Source of the DNA: Zygnema cylindricum
Taxonomy: Eukaryota > Streptophyta > Zygnematophyceae > Zygnematales > Zygnemataceae
Reading direction: 5' to 3'
DNA: 64,000 nucleotides
Assembly: GCA_037447655.1 (NCBI GenBank)
Contig: JBBHKE010002900.1
Location: 1 to 64,000, forward strand
Each line of letters starts with the position of its first letter. Position 1 is the first letter of the stretch. Of this stretch, positions 34,358-44,720 are shown in pieces. The translations under genes and the position numbers were made by a program. A model generated the notes under the pieces. It saw only the letters and a program-made list of their open reading frames with translations. It had not been told where the DNA came from and made no database searches.

Positions 34358-35197
34358 ATGGTTCAGGATGAATTGTTTTTAGATACAGTTAGAAATGGTT
34401 ATGATAAATATCCATATTTTGTTGTGATTTGCAAGAATATTTCGGGAGGGAATTCTGACCCATTGAATGAGAGGCATGTCAAAAACTTTAGACTAGAGGA
34501 TGGTTTACTATATTTGCAAATAGGGGATAGATTATGCATTCCTGAAGTGGGAGACTCAAGAAAACAAATCTTACGGAAAGCTCATGAGCATTTAGGACAT
34601 CTAGGTCGAGATAAAACCCTTAGTTGGTTGCAAAGTAGATTGTTTTGGCATGGGATGGCAAAGGAGGTGTCAAAACACGTGGAAATTTGTGTCCCTTGCC
34701 AACAGAGTAAACCTAGTACCCAAAAACCTAAAGGTCTTTTAAAACCTTTGGATATTCGCGAAAGACCGTGGGAATCTGTCAGTATGGATTTTATTGTCAT
34801 GTTGCCTGCTACATCTAAAAGGAATGACAGTATCATGGTCGTAGTCGATAGGTTCAGTAAAATGGCAATCTTTATCCCTTGCAAAACTACTCATTTAGTT
34901 GAAGATATTGCAAAGTTATATTTTGACAACGTGGTCAGACATCATGGAGTTCCCCTGTCTATAGTCAGTGATAGGGATTCTGAATTTACATCTGCATTTT
35001 GGAAAGAATTGCAGCAAAATTTAGGTACTGAATTAAAAATGAGTACCTCTTATCATCCTCATCCTTATCGTACACTAGAAGAAATGCTTAGGACTGTTTG
35101 CAGTGGAGTTCAGAACACATGGGAATCTAAACTGCCATTAATGGAATTTGCATACAATTCATGTAAACATGCTAGTACAGGATTCTCACCGTTTTAA
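34358..35197 (+). pseudogene. Chromovirus integrase with altered active site and nonsense codon
   Basis: Integrase inserts the cDNA into chromatin. The HHCC zinc domain is present (HEHLGHLGRDKTLSWLQ, EICVPCQQ). Catalytic Asp 1 is in SMDFIVM (34787) and Asp 2 in VSDRDSEFTS (34970). The family block after the second strand (HPQTDGQTERVN, from general family knowledge) is missing: here HPHPY joins RTLEEMLR directly, a net loss of about seven codons. By coincidence a glutamate of LEE falls at the D35E spacing. The frame ends at TAA 35195, where family members have a Glu codon (GFSPF-E-VAYGY), a single-base nonsense change. The protein resumes in the same frame. Confidence 0.85.
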
Positions 35198-35821
35198 GTT
35201 GCATACGGATACCAACCGAGAGAAGCATTAGACTTAATAACATGGATCACACAAGAGAATAGGGGTTCAGGAACAGAATTTGGGGAATACATTCAAACGG
35301 TTTGGAAAACAGTACGGGTTGCATTAGTGGAGGCACAAAGAAGGCAAGAACTAAATGCTAATCGCAAACGGGGTGATTGGATGGTAAGCACAGGTGACAA
35401 GGTTTGGCTTTCAACAACTCACTACAGGTGCAAGATCGAGGGACAAGGAGATCATACTGGAAAATTTGCTCCTAAGTACATCGTACCATTTACTGTAATT
35501 GAGATGATATCGTCAGTTGCTGCCAAATTGGACTTTCCGCCTTCAACAAAAATCCATCCAGTGATACATATCAGCCAGTTAAAACCATCAAATCTTCGAC
35601 CAACTGAAGGAGAACTGGAATTGGATCCCTCAATAATTATAGAACCTGCGGTTCACAGATGGGTAATAGATTGGGTTGGTCAACGGTTTAAGGTCGGCAA
35701 TACTATATTCTGGCAAGTGCATTATCTAGGAAGGCCAGAAGATGAGTTAACTTTAGAAGATAAAAATTCTAAGTTTTTGCAAAGGTATTGGAGGGATAAT
35801 AATATAGAAGTCTCGTCTTGA
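35198..35821 (+). pseudogene. Integrase C-terminus with chromodomain
   Basis: Same frame as the integrase after the nonsense codon: VAYGYQPREALDL, then the GPY/F-like part (GDKVWLSTTHYR, GKFAPKYIVPFTVIE), then KIHPVIHISQLKPS. The last 55 residues (WVIDWVGQRFKVG, YLGRPEDELTLEDKN, LQRYWRDN) form a chromodomain, as in chromoviruses where it steers integration to marked chromatin. The stop is TGA 35819. No independent start is expected. Confidence 0.85.
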
Positions 35822-35854
35822 GAATGAAAGAGTTTTAACTGAGGTCAGTTAAAA

Positions 35855-35869
35855 ATAAGGAGGGGATGA
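35855..35869 (+). other. Polypurine tract of the chromovirus
   Basis: AATAAGGAGGGGATG directly precedes the 3' LTR. It primes plus-strand DNA synthesis. Confidence 0.8.
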
Positions 35870-36836
35870 TGTAACAGTAAAAGCAGATCGAACTTGTTCG
35901 TAAAGGGGTATTTAGGTGTTATGAATATAGAGTACTAAATTTGGTGGACGTCCGCGAAAGAATCGCGCGATTTAGAGTCCTATTTCAAAAGATATAGCGA
36001 TGGGTGTATTTAGGTGACATCTAGGGGTCAAAATAATAGGTGGGTAACATTGAAACGGGTTAAGGGTCAAAGTAGACGCGGAATTTAAGGCGTACGTCTA
36101 TATAAAGTACTAATATTGGTTTGGTACCTATTATGGTTCGTTTCGTACGATTTTTAGTACGAAACGTCATAATTCAAATTTGTAAGTTTCGTAGGTAGTT
36201 TCGCAAGTTAAATTCGCGACGCACGATCGTGCGAAGTCGCGTTTCGATTTGCGTGCACTTTTGCACGTAAATGCTACGTAGTAAAACGTAGTGTTTGATT
36301 GGTTAGAAAATGCTACGTAGTTAGTGGGAGATTTCGCACGCTTTTGCATTGGTCAGTCTGAGTCTTTGCTGATCAATGATTGGCCCAGGTAAAAGCCTGT
36401 TAAAACGGAGCGTTGACTTTGGCCTGGCAAGTCCAGGGCGATGATGGATAAATAGTGAAGTGTAAGAGGAGAGTAGACATCTTTTCCTTTGGAAAAGTTT
36501 GTGGAAATTCCGGCTGATCTTGGTCCTGAGCGATTAATACCAAATTGGAGAAAAGGCATTTTGCATTGAAATCTCTTACTAACTAAATAGTGTTTTAGTA
36601 GTTAAGAGATAGAATTATTAAGAGTGGAGAGTAGAGGAAACACTTTAATATGAAGGGTTGAGCCACGAGGGCAAGAGACCAAGCTAATGTTATGTGGACA
36701 GAAGCTTCTTCTAATTTAAAGTTTATCCTTATGTGAGTGTTTTCCAATGTGGATGTGTATTTTCCAATGTGTGGAATGTGTGGTTGAAATTGCTTAAAGT
36801 AATGGGATTTTCAGAGAGGTAGGAAATCCTGTTACA
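35870..36836 (+). repeat. Chromovirus 3' LTR (967 bp)
   Basis: Identical to the 5' LTR apart from three substitutions (near 29101, 29224 and 29990 in the 5' copy). The hairpin cluster is fully conserved (offset 6796 bp). Flanked on the right by the target duplication GAACG. Confidence 0.97.
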
Positions 36837-37677
36837 GAACGTACGCGGAATTTTATTTGTACTTTCGATTTTATTTGTTTTTCCGATTTCATTTATACCT
36901 TAGATTCCATTTGTAATTTTTTTTTGTTTAAACTTTGGCGACGTATAAATTTCATGTACAATGGACGTTTCGTTGGCGTTTTTTTATTGGTGCGCATTTA
37001 AGTCGTGAACCCACGTAGGTTCACGCACACACTTAAATAGGGAGGGTTTTTACCATTACATTGTGGATTTTGTCACGTGTACGGCGAACAATGATAGTCG
37101 TTTATTTAGCCAACTTTTTAAATAGGTTCGTTCATGTAAAGTAGTCTACACTTAGGCTAATTTCGCTTAAGCGTAGCGTAGCTTTTACTTTGGCTAATTT
37201 CCAGACTTAGAATTTTTAGCTTTTGGACAAGAATTTTCTCTCGGCGGGGGAGCTTTTCTCTTGCACTCTCTCACCGATTGCACACGTGTTTTTTTTCTAT
37301 TTGCTAGCTAGATGTAGAGGCTAGCTGTTATGAATATTTCTATTTCTATTTCTACCACATCTTTTAATCCACGTGGCCTAGAACCAAGTTCGGTTTTTTT
37401 CCAAAATTTGAGTCATTATTGGGAAGTGGTGGATTGGAGCTCGTGTGGAAAAGCATCTTGATCTAGCTGTGCTTTCCACAAACAGCTGAACGGTTTGGGT
37501 GTTTGTATTTGTTTTGCTTGTATTTCGGTTGAAATTGGAAGAGTGAATTTTGGCCGATTTTGGAGTTTTCCTTATTTTGGTTGGAATTGGTTTTTTTTTT
37601 TTTGCCTCATCGAGATAACTCTTGTAGAGAATATGATAAAGACCCGAAAGCGTATCTGCTACCTTGTGGCTAAGTAT

Positions 37678-39596
37678 TCTTGTCCAAAAGAATTTAAAAT
37701 ATAAAATTAATTTATAATATTTTATTTTATAAAAAAACAACATTTTGTTTTTTGTTTAGTTCAATTTCTTTCTTTCAATTATTGATTTATATCTTGCTAT
37801 CACCTTCTTTCTTTGCTGCAAACCAACATCCATATTTTGTGATTAATTTAGGATTTATCAACAGATTTAGGGTTAATCTGCAAATATAGGGATTTTTTGC
37901 AGTTTAGCGTTTCAACAATTTTTTTTTTGTGATTGATTTATGATTAATTAGCAGATTTAGGGTTAATCTGCAAATTTATGGTTTTTTTGCAACTTTAGGG
38001 TTTCAGCAGATTTTAGGTTATATTCTTGAGATTTTGCCATTTTAGTTTGTTGCTTCAGGTTTTTTGGCTGGAGATCTAGTGATTTAGCAAATTTGAGATT
38101 TATGTGTTTATTTTTTGAATCTATTATTGTTTGTTTCCAATTTATTTCTTTGAATTTTACGTGCCTATTTGTCCACCATTTTTTTCTCTTTCGTGTTTTT
38201 TTTTAAAAGAAATATATATATTATTTATAATAAAATAAAGAAAAAAATATCTTTTCATTATAAGTTTGCAGTCACCTATTTAAATTCTTTTTAATCTTTT
38301 CCCGTGTTTTAATTCTATTTACTTTCCCATTAAAGTTTTTTTTTTGTTTTTCAAAGACAAAACAGAAAATCATATATATTGAAAAAACTAAAAATCCTTT
38401 TTATTTTTAGTTTTTGTTGTTTTTTCTTTCAATTTCGCTCTAATTTACTCGTCAGCCTCAATTTTACTTTTCAATTTGGGTTTTGGAAAAAAATAATAAG
38501 AAATTATATAATTAAAATTTATACATTTGAAAAAAAAAATTACTTATTTTTTGCAATTTATCTCTTTAAGTGTTTTCATCCTACCTTAGTATTTTTCTAA
38601 TTTGTTCGCTGCAGATTTACGTCTATGTTTTGTGGCAAAATTATGGTATTTTTGACAATTTAAGGTTTTTTTGTCAAATTATGGTATTTTTGCAAAAATT
38701 ATGGTTTTTATATCAGATTTAGGGTATTTTCACAAGTACGCTGACTCTAAACCTATGGTTTGTGAAAAATCTACGGTATAGGCAGTCGCTTCTCCGAATC
38801 CTAACAAACTTCAAAGTTTATTTTTTTTGTGTTTTTTTTATATTCCCGTATTTTTTTTTCTCTTTTTTCGGTGTTTGGATATTTAGAGGCTGAGGCCCGC
38901 ATTGTCTGGATGACATTTAGAGGGGATTCAATAGGAGGAAACATTTAGAAGGGACTCATTAGGAGGAAATTATTGAAGCAGATTGTGGAGCATATTTCAT
39001 TCCAAATAGCTCCGTAAAACTCAACGTGTTTTGAACAAGTCTGATTCACCGTTAATGCTCACCAAAGTACTGATCGTGTTTGTAAGTATCTCGATACCCT
39101 GTGGGTGCAAGAGCGTTACCATTTAGTGCAATACTTGTTTAGGGGCATCGGTGTGGATCGGTTCTATTTGTGACTTTTTCGTTTGAGCATTTGTATTTTT
39201 CTTGCTTTCTTTCCATGCTATCTTGCCCTATATGGCTTTAAGGTTTCTGTAAAATTTAAAAGCGTAGATTTCCTTGGTAGAACCTCCCGTGGGTGCCACT
39301 GCTTAGAATTTTTTTCAATCTGCTTAGAATATTTCTTGTATGTGTTGCTGTAGATCTACACCCTAAAGTGATTGGATAGCGTTTTTCTTATTTTATAGAT
39401 TTGGCTTTTCCGATTTGCCCGATTCTTTGCAGGTTAAAGATTTCGGTATTTCGACTTCGTGCTAGATGTGACTACCGGGTGTTGCTAACGACTTCGTCTG
39501 TTGTCTTGTCGTGTGTTGATTATCATGGCATTTGATGCATTTCGGTTAAGCCATGTCGTACTTTAACTATCATAGTCGAGGGTTTTTTTTTCGTTT
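37678..39596 (+). other. Element B leader, T-rich
   Basis: About 1.9 kb of very T-rich sequence between the left LTR and gag. Two copies of an about 85-bp segment (near 37840 and 37930) contain CAGATTTAGGGTTAATCTGCA. No canonical Met-tRNA primer site is visible after the LTR. The part from about 38950 onward resembles the leader of element A (16150-16740). Confidence 0.5.
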
Positions 39597-41325
39597 ATGC
39601 CGACTAATTGGGATAACTTACGTTATCAATCTGGATTTACGATCGGCGCAATAGTTTTCGTTCCACTGCAATTAGATCATTCTAGTATTTTTGAGTCTAC
39701 AAACGCACCAAATTCGGTTGCTAATCTTAGATTTCTGTCTGTTCGGTCAGTTTTGATCTCGGTGACATTATTATTTTCGGTTTCTTCCATGTCATACCTA
39801 AAGAGGATCAAAAAAGATTTTTTTAGGGAAATCTTTTCGAATTATCTCACCTTTGGGTTCTTTGCCAGTTCGAATTTGGCACAACTAGTGCATTATTTTG
39901 TTAACGACATGGATTTTTTTTCAGAGGGGGGCATGGGGAGGATGCAATTTTACTTCTCAAGTTTGAAAGACACCATGTCTTTGTCTCTTTCCCGAATGTT
40001 GTTTGATACAAAAAAGAGGGATTTCGCCTTTCGTTATCACGACAACTTTGACCGTAGGGTCGCTTTCTCTCTTATCGGCCGATACGTTCAAACGGCTCTC
40101 ATGTTTAATACACAAAAATATATGAATATTTGTTGAATGACAATCACTCTTTTCATTTCGTGGGACTTCCAACCGTTTTCGGCTAGGTAGAAATCCTTTA
40201 CCACGCGGTTGTTTCGAAATATTAGACGTTGATGGGGATGAGTTGTATCCAGTCATCCCTAAGATTACTCATGTATATGTCGTGCTTACCCGTGCGACAG
40301 TCTTTACTAGATTGGGAGGAACAATTCATTTACGTGATTTGCTATCGGTCATGTTCAATCTCCTCTAAGAGGAATACCGGATGTAGAATCGAGATTAGGA
40401 GAAAGAATTAATAAACTTCAAACTTAAGTCGGCTGACACTACCTGTGACTACGAGCTCCAATAAAACACTTCGAGAAGCGTTGTCAGACCTCATGTCTGA
40501 TGCGGAGGCTGTTTGAAAATTCGTGGGACAGTTTCCCTACAATCGAAAAGATTCATTCAGACCAATGGTAGTCATATTTACGGACTGAAATTCATATTTG
40601 AGCACTTTGTTGTCGAGTACAAAGTGCAACCATCTTGTTGGGATGCCCATGAAAAACTTGAATCTCAAGGAAAACAGTTGGACTAATCTCCACCGCCTTC
40701 GAGGAACCCATGGCCCTCTAATACGCTTCGAAAGATGCTAGCCATTGGAACCCCGCCCATTAATACCGGAAACGGATTGTGTTTCTGATGTAGAAACACG
40801 GGGCACGATGCCTGTATGTGCTCTGATGAGTCGGCCATATCCAACCGTTGCCAGAATGCATGACATTACATCCACCGTTGACACATTAAAGACCCAAGTT
40901 TTTCGTAGTAAAATTAGATTCTAAACGGGGGAGATTACGTCCACCATTTCTATGTTAAAGACCCCAGTTTCTCGTATCAAAATCACAATCAAAACAGTGG
41001 AATTCGAACCAGTTCGGTAAAGGCGGTTACTTCTCCAAAAAAGACCGAGAAAGATTCGACTCCACCTGAGATCTCTCGACGAGAAAGAGAAAAGGCCGAG
41101 TTGCAGAGCACAATGGCCGCCATAATGGAACAATTCGCTTCTTTCATGGCCGAAATGAAACCACAATTTATTGGAATGGCGAAGACAGACGTTCACATGC
41201 CGTCATTGGCCAGCCAAGTATACGGGATTCCACCGTCTAACAACGAGCATCTACGTTTGAAAAATGCTCAATTGATCACAATCAAGAATGCAAATTACAG
41301 AATTCCCAAATTCCACTTTCGTTAA
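39597..41325 (+). pseudogene. Gag of retroelement B, frameshifted
   Basis: ATG 39597 opens a 179-codon frame (MPTNWDNL...SRMLFDTKKRDFAF) related to element A's gag. Later parts lie in other frames with stops. At about 40780 a zinc knuckle reads CF, stop, CRNTGHDACMC, so a stop codon replaces the residue before its second cysteine. A second knuckle is degenerate and its HYxHR-HIKDPSF tail is locally duplicated (about 40862-40975). The last piece (41101-41325) is a basic, Met-rich segment MAAIMEQFASFMAEMKPQF shared with A. The family cannot be assigned beyond LTR retrotransposon gag. Confidence 0.6.
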
Positions 41326-41679
41326 GAAAACAATTTATCTCTCCCCTCCCCGAAAAGACTTTCTCCGATGCGGCTAAAGTGCTAACCATTTTCGATAACA
41401 CCCTACTTAGGGCGCATCAAATCAAAGAACAGCTAAGCATCTTTTCAGCCATGTTAGCGGTCAATCCCAAAGCCTTTTTTCTTGTTGATGAGGTCCCCAA
41501 AGCCTTTTTTTTTGTTGACTAGTTCGTCACAGCTGCCGCGTTGAGGGCGTTGTAGCTGAACCGCAGTCTTTTGTCGGTTAAGCGTATTACATCGGATGAA
41601 CGCCGTAACATTGATTCTCATATTAGTTTCCTAGACAACTCTCAAAAGTTTTTTTTCTGTTAATGGTGTCGCTCTCTCT

Positions 41680-42021
41680 TTTCCTCTCTTAGACACCAGA
41701 GCCAAACTTGTGATCCTCAAAGTCGGATTTGCGCTCTATCTTAGTCTTAGCGCCGAGAAGCTTCAAACCACAACTACACAGCTTCTTACTTCAGCCAGTT
41801 CCACAAGGTTGATGCTGAAAATCACCACAGACCCGCTCGTATTTCAGATCCAAAAAGGGACCAAAAATGAGTCCATGGAAATTTCGGCCCAAACATTCGT
41901 CACAAAATGCAACGACTACGAGTGTTTAGTAGGACAAAATCTTATCTTCCGAGTTGGTGAAGGAGTAGACATTCAAGATCAAACCTTTTTTTTTCCAAAC
42001 CTCACACTTTCGAAGACGTAA
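41680..42021 (+). pseudogene. Retropepsin-like protease of element B
   Basis: An open segment reads LLDTRAKLVIL (Asp codon 41692-41694), then KITTDPLVFQIQKGTK, MEISAQTFVTKCNDYECLVG and VDIQDQTFFF. The order (LLDTGA-like start, hydrophobic strand, YDxLLG-like motif, VDF-like strand) fits a retroviral-type aspartic protease. Glycine of the DTG triad is arginine (AGA), so it should be inactive. No RT follows. Upstream (41463-41521) a 33-bp segment encoding PKAFF is duplicated. Confidence 0.5.
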
Positions 42022-42172
42022 AATCTATTTTTTTCTGATCTCCGCCCGCAAACCGCTTCCCACTATGCAATATTTGGTTTTGGCTGTTCCAGCATTTTCG
42101 AGTAAAGCTATAGGGGAAGATATTTTCAACTCTTTGTCCACAAAAAATATCTTGTCGAACATATCATCATAG

Positions 42173-42514
42173 TCGGAAATTTTTGGTGGGCCCAGTTTTC
42201 TCATTGATGCGAGTAATATCGAAAATATTTACAACTCACGACCAAAGTCATACCGAATCGGAGATTACGTTTACCTTTGTCACCAATTTTTTGACACCTT
42301 AGACATTGATGTTCCTCCACACATTCTCCGTGTTATGAAGATGGATACTAACGGGATGCGGAGTTTGCAAAATGCGTATACATGGATATGTGGAGATGAA
42401 AGTTTCCATGTGGAGTGTCTCGCTCCTCCATTGGCTATCGTGCCGGCTGGCAATTGGTTCCGCCATGGTTGTGGCAAGCTCATGGTTGTGTTGGCTAGCT
42501 TTTCTACAAGCTAA
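42173..42514 (+). pseudogene. PHD-finger-like C-terminal segment of element B
   Basis: A 113-codon open frame continues a reading that, apart from one stop at 42170, extends upstream (AFSSKAIGEDIFNSLSTKN). It has a basic strand region (SYRIGDYVYLCHQFF, DIDVPPHILRVMKM), reminiscent of BAH or integrase-tail GDxV folds, and then CGDESFHVECLAPPLAIVPA followed by GNWFRHGC. The last part closely fits the second half of a PHD finger (FHxxCLxPPLxxVPxGxWxCxxC). One zinc ligand of the final pair is arginine, and the first half of the finger is not recognisable. PHD fingers read histone tails, so this could have served chromatin targeting. It ends just before the purine tract and right LTR. Confidence 0.45.
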
Positions 42515-42533
42515 AGAGCTGGGAGGGGGAATT
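42512..42533 (+). other. Candidate polypurine tract of element B
   Basis: AAAGAGCTGGGAGGGGGAA lies at the end of the interior. If it is the true tract, the right LTR starts near TGGG at 42535, about 190 bp before the segment shared with the left LTR, and the left LTR has lost that part. Confidence 0.45.
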
Positions 42534-42534
42534 A

Positions 42535-43970
42535 TGGGTCCCATATCACTCTCGACAAGTATTATTTTATTTTTATATGTCTCACTTATGATAATTTTTT
42601 TCTATAATGTATATATATTTTGCCCTGATCGATGTTCGTTTTTCGTTTATAAATATTTTCGCACATGACTTTGCTAGTTGTAATGCATGTTTCGCTTTAT
42701 TTTCTTTTTATACACGACAACTCCAATGCCGCAACGTATCGATTATTTGCACGCATGATTTTTTGCACCCACGTTGGGTTCGTATCGTTGGATATTGCCT
42801 GCTCGTTTATATTGGACGTGTGCGCGATTCGCGTACGCGTTTAATTGAATAGTTGAATAGCTACTAATTTAGTGTGTTTGATTGCTTTATTAGTAAGTAC
42901 GCGATTTGAATGACTTCCGCAGATATTGTTTCGAAAACATACAAAAAAAGATCTACGAACGTACGCGGAATTTTATTTGAACCTTTTACTTTACTTGTAC
43001 ATTCGATTTTATTTGTACATTTGATTTCGTTAGTACTTTTTCTCCGTTAAGAATTTTGCGATGTACAAATTACATATACAATGGACGTTTTTTTGGCGTT
43101 TTTTTATTGGTGCGAATTTAAGTCGTAAACCCATGTAGGTTCACACACACACTTATATAAGGAGGGTGTTTACCATTAGATTGTGGATTTTGTCAAGCGT
43201 AGGGCGAACAATGTTGGCCAACTATTGGCCAACATCTTAAGTAGGTTTATTTATGTAAAGTAGTCTAGATTTAGACTATTTTCGCTTAAGCGTAACGTAG
43301 CTTTTACGTAGGCTAATTTCCAAACAAAGAATTTTAAGCTTTTGGACAACAAATTTCTCTTGGCGGCAAAGCTTTTTTCTTGCTTTCTCTCACCGATTGC
43401 ATATGTGTCTTCTTTCTCTGTTGCTAGCTAGCTATAGAGGCTAGAAAGTTACGGATATTTCTCTATGTGTTTTAGCCACGCTTTTTAATCCACGCGGTTT
43501 AGAGTCAAGTTTAGAAGGTTTTTCTGTAAATCTTGAGTCATTTTTGGGAAGTAGTGGAATAAAGCTCGTATATAGAAACATCCTGATCCGGCTGTGCTTT
43601 CCACGTGCAGCTAAACAGTTTGGTTGTTTATATTTTTTTTGCTTTTATTTCGGTTGAGAGTGGAAAAGTGAATTTTGGCCAAATTTGGAGTTTCATTGTT
43701 TTAGTTGGAATTGGTTATTTGCTTTGTTGCCTCTTCAAGATAACTTTTGTTGAGAATACGATAGAGACTCAAGAGCCTAGTGGCTACCTCGTGGCTTAGT
43801 ATCTTTCCATTTCTCTTATGTCTCACTTATGTTTATTTTTTTCGATGATGTATATATATTTTCTCCTCATCCATTATCGTTTTTTGTTTGTACATATCTT
43901 CACGCATGACTTTGCGGATTGTAAAACATGTTTCGCTTTGCTTTCTCTTCATGCAAGACAAAAGAGTTAT
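42535..43970 (+). repeat. Right LTR region of element B with flanking duplication
   Basis: 42726-43802 matches the left LTR. A 150-bp segment (42566-42715; TATGTCTCACTTATG, GATGTATATATATTTT-like) recurs at 43812-43962 immediately after the LTR. This could be an internal duplication of the LTR or the start of a second, truncated LTR. Confidence 0.6.
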
Positions 43971-43984
43971 TTTGGACTAAGGCA

Positions 43985-44275
43985 TTTTTTCAAAGGTTCG
44001 GTTTTACACAATACGGGACATAAATAATATGTAGCGACAATTAAGCAGCCATTTTTGTGGCTACAAATCAAAGTCACAATTTTAAAAGTAAACATTTGGA
44101 CATTCGTCTACTATTGGTAGGAGATAAATTATTTGCAAAAATTGTCAAACTATGCTATTTGCTTGATGAGAAAATGATGAGAAAATGATTGCAGACGTGG
44201 TGACAAAGCCTTTTCGCTCCTAAGTTGGAATACTGGTGAGAAGAATATGGTCTAAGTGAATAAGTATTTCTAAAG
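43985..44275 (+). pseudogene. Base copia RNase H, right half
   Basis: Reads DN, stop, AAIFVATNQSHNFKSKHLDIR (about 44033-44105) and MIADVVTKPF (about 44185-44215), the classic end of copia RNase H (SDNxSAI...TKHIDI...ADxLTKPL). It continues the RNase H broken at 28846, so element B inserted between the two halves. Confidence 0.7.
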
Positions 44276-44379
44276 CTTAAGAGGAGTAGCCCAAAATAAG
44301 CTTTAATAAATCTTACAAATTTGGGTCCAAAACTTTGAATAACTTCCGACTATCAACTGCTCAATATTGACCAGATTTA

Positions 44380-44720
44380 ATGTGGATTTGTTGTAGTATC
44401 GTTTTAAGTAGTTTTTTCTTAGTAAAAATATGCGTACGACCGCCAATGAATTTAGACATGAAATTTGTCTCCCCAATTTTCCGAATACAGATATTGTAAC
44501 AGTACAATTTTGGTCGGGGCACTTAGAGTTTTGAAAGAAAAAAACTTTTTAGTTCACCTTATACATAAGTTTTAGTTACTTTTAATATCTTTAATGTATT
44601 TAGTTTTGTTAAGAATGATCAATTGATACACAATTAACATTCTACAGAGTTTAGGAAATGAGAGCACTCAGTGCAGCTTGAAGTTTAATGTGTAACATTG
44701 TCTTTGACTTAGCTATGGCT
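44380..44720 (+). repeat. Base copia 3' LTR fragment, left of the TR-GAG insertion
   Basis: Follows the RNase H end by about 100 bp and matches 14060-14345. After the TR-GAG element the match continues at 53838. Exact LTR limits were not determined. Confidence 0.55.

Larger units (their letters stand above)
29074..36836 (+). mobile_element. Young Ty3/gypsy chromovirus with defective pol
   Basis: The element is 7763 bp, bounded by TG...CA LTRs of 967 bp each and flanked by a perfect 5-bp duplication GAACG (29069-29073 and 36837-36841). The LTRs differ at only three sites by eye. Internal order is primer site, gag, protease, RT/RNase H, integrase, chromodomain, polypurine tract, which is the gypsy order. 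The coding region has at least four frame breaks, a nonsense codon and a small deletion at the integrase active site, so the copy is non-autonomous although it inserted very recently. Confidence 0.95.
28847..43970 (+). mobile_element. Retroelement B, non-autonomous, with nested chromovirus
   Basis: Two diverged direct repeats of about 1.07 kb bound it. The left one is 28847-37677, interrupted by the 29074-36841 insertion (1063 bp without it); the right one is 42726-43802 (1077 bp). Both begin ATGCCG-AACGTATCG and end GTGGCT-AGTAT. The interior holds gag, a protease and a PHD-like tail, but no RT, RNase H or integrase core. It sits inside the copia RNase H, which resumes at about 43985. A purine tract at about 42512-42530 and a repeat (42566-42715 and 43812-43962) flanking the right LTR make the exact right-hand limits uncertain. 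Confidence 0.6.

Noticed and set aside
37850-38000. TTTAGGG motifs as interstitial telomere repeat (also near 3650 and 63630)
   Set aside because: Only isolated single or double motifs, never a tandem array.
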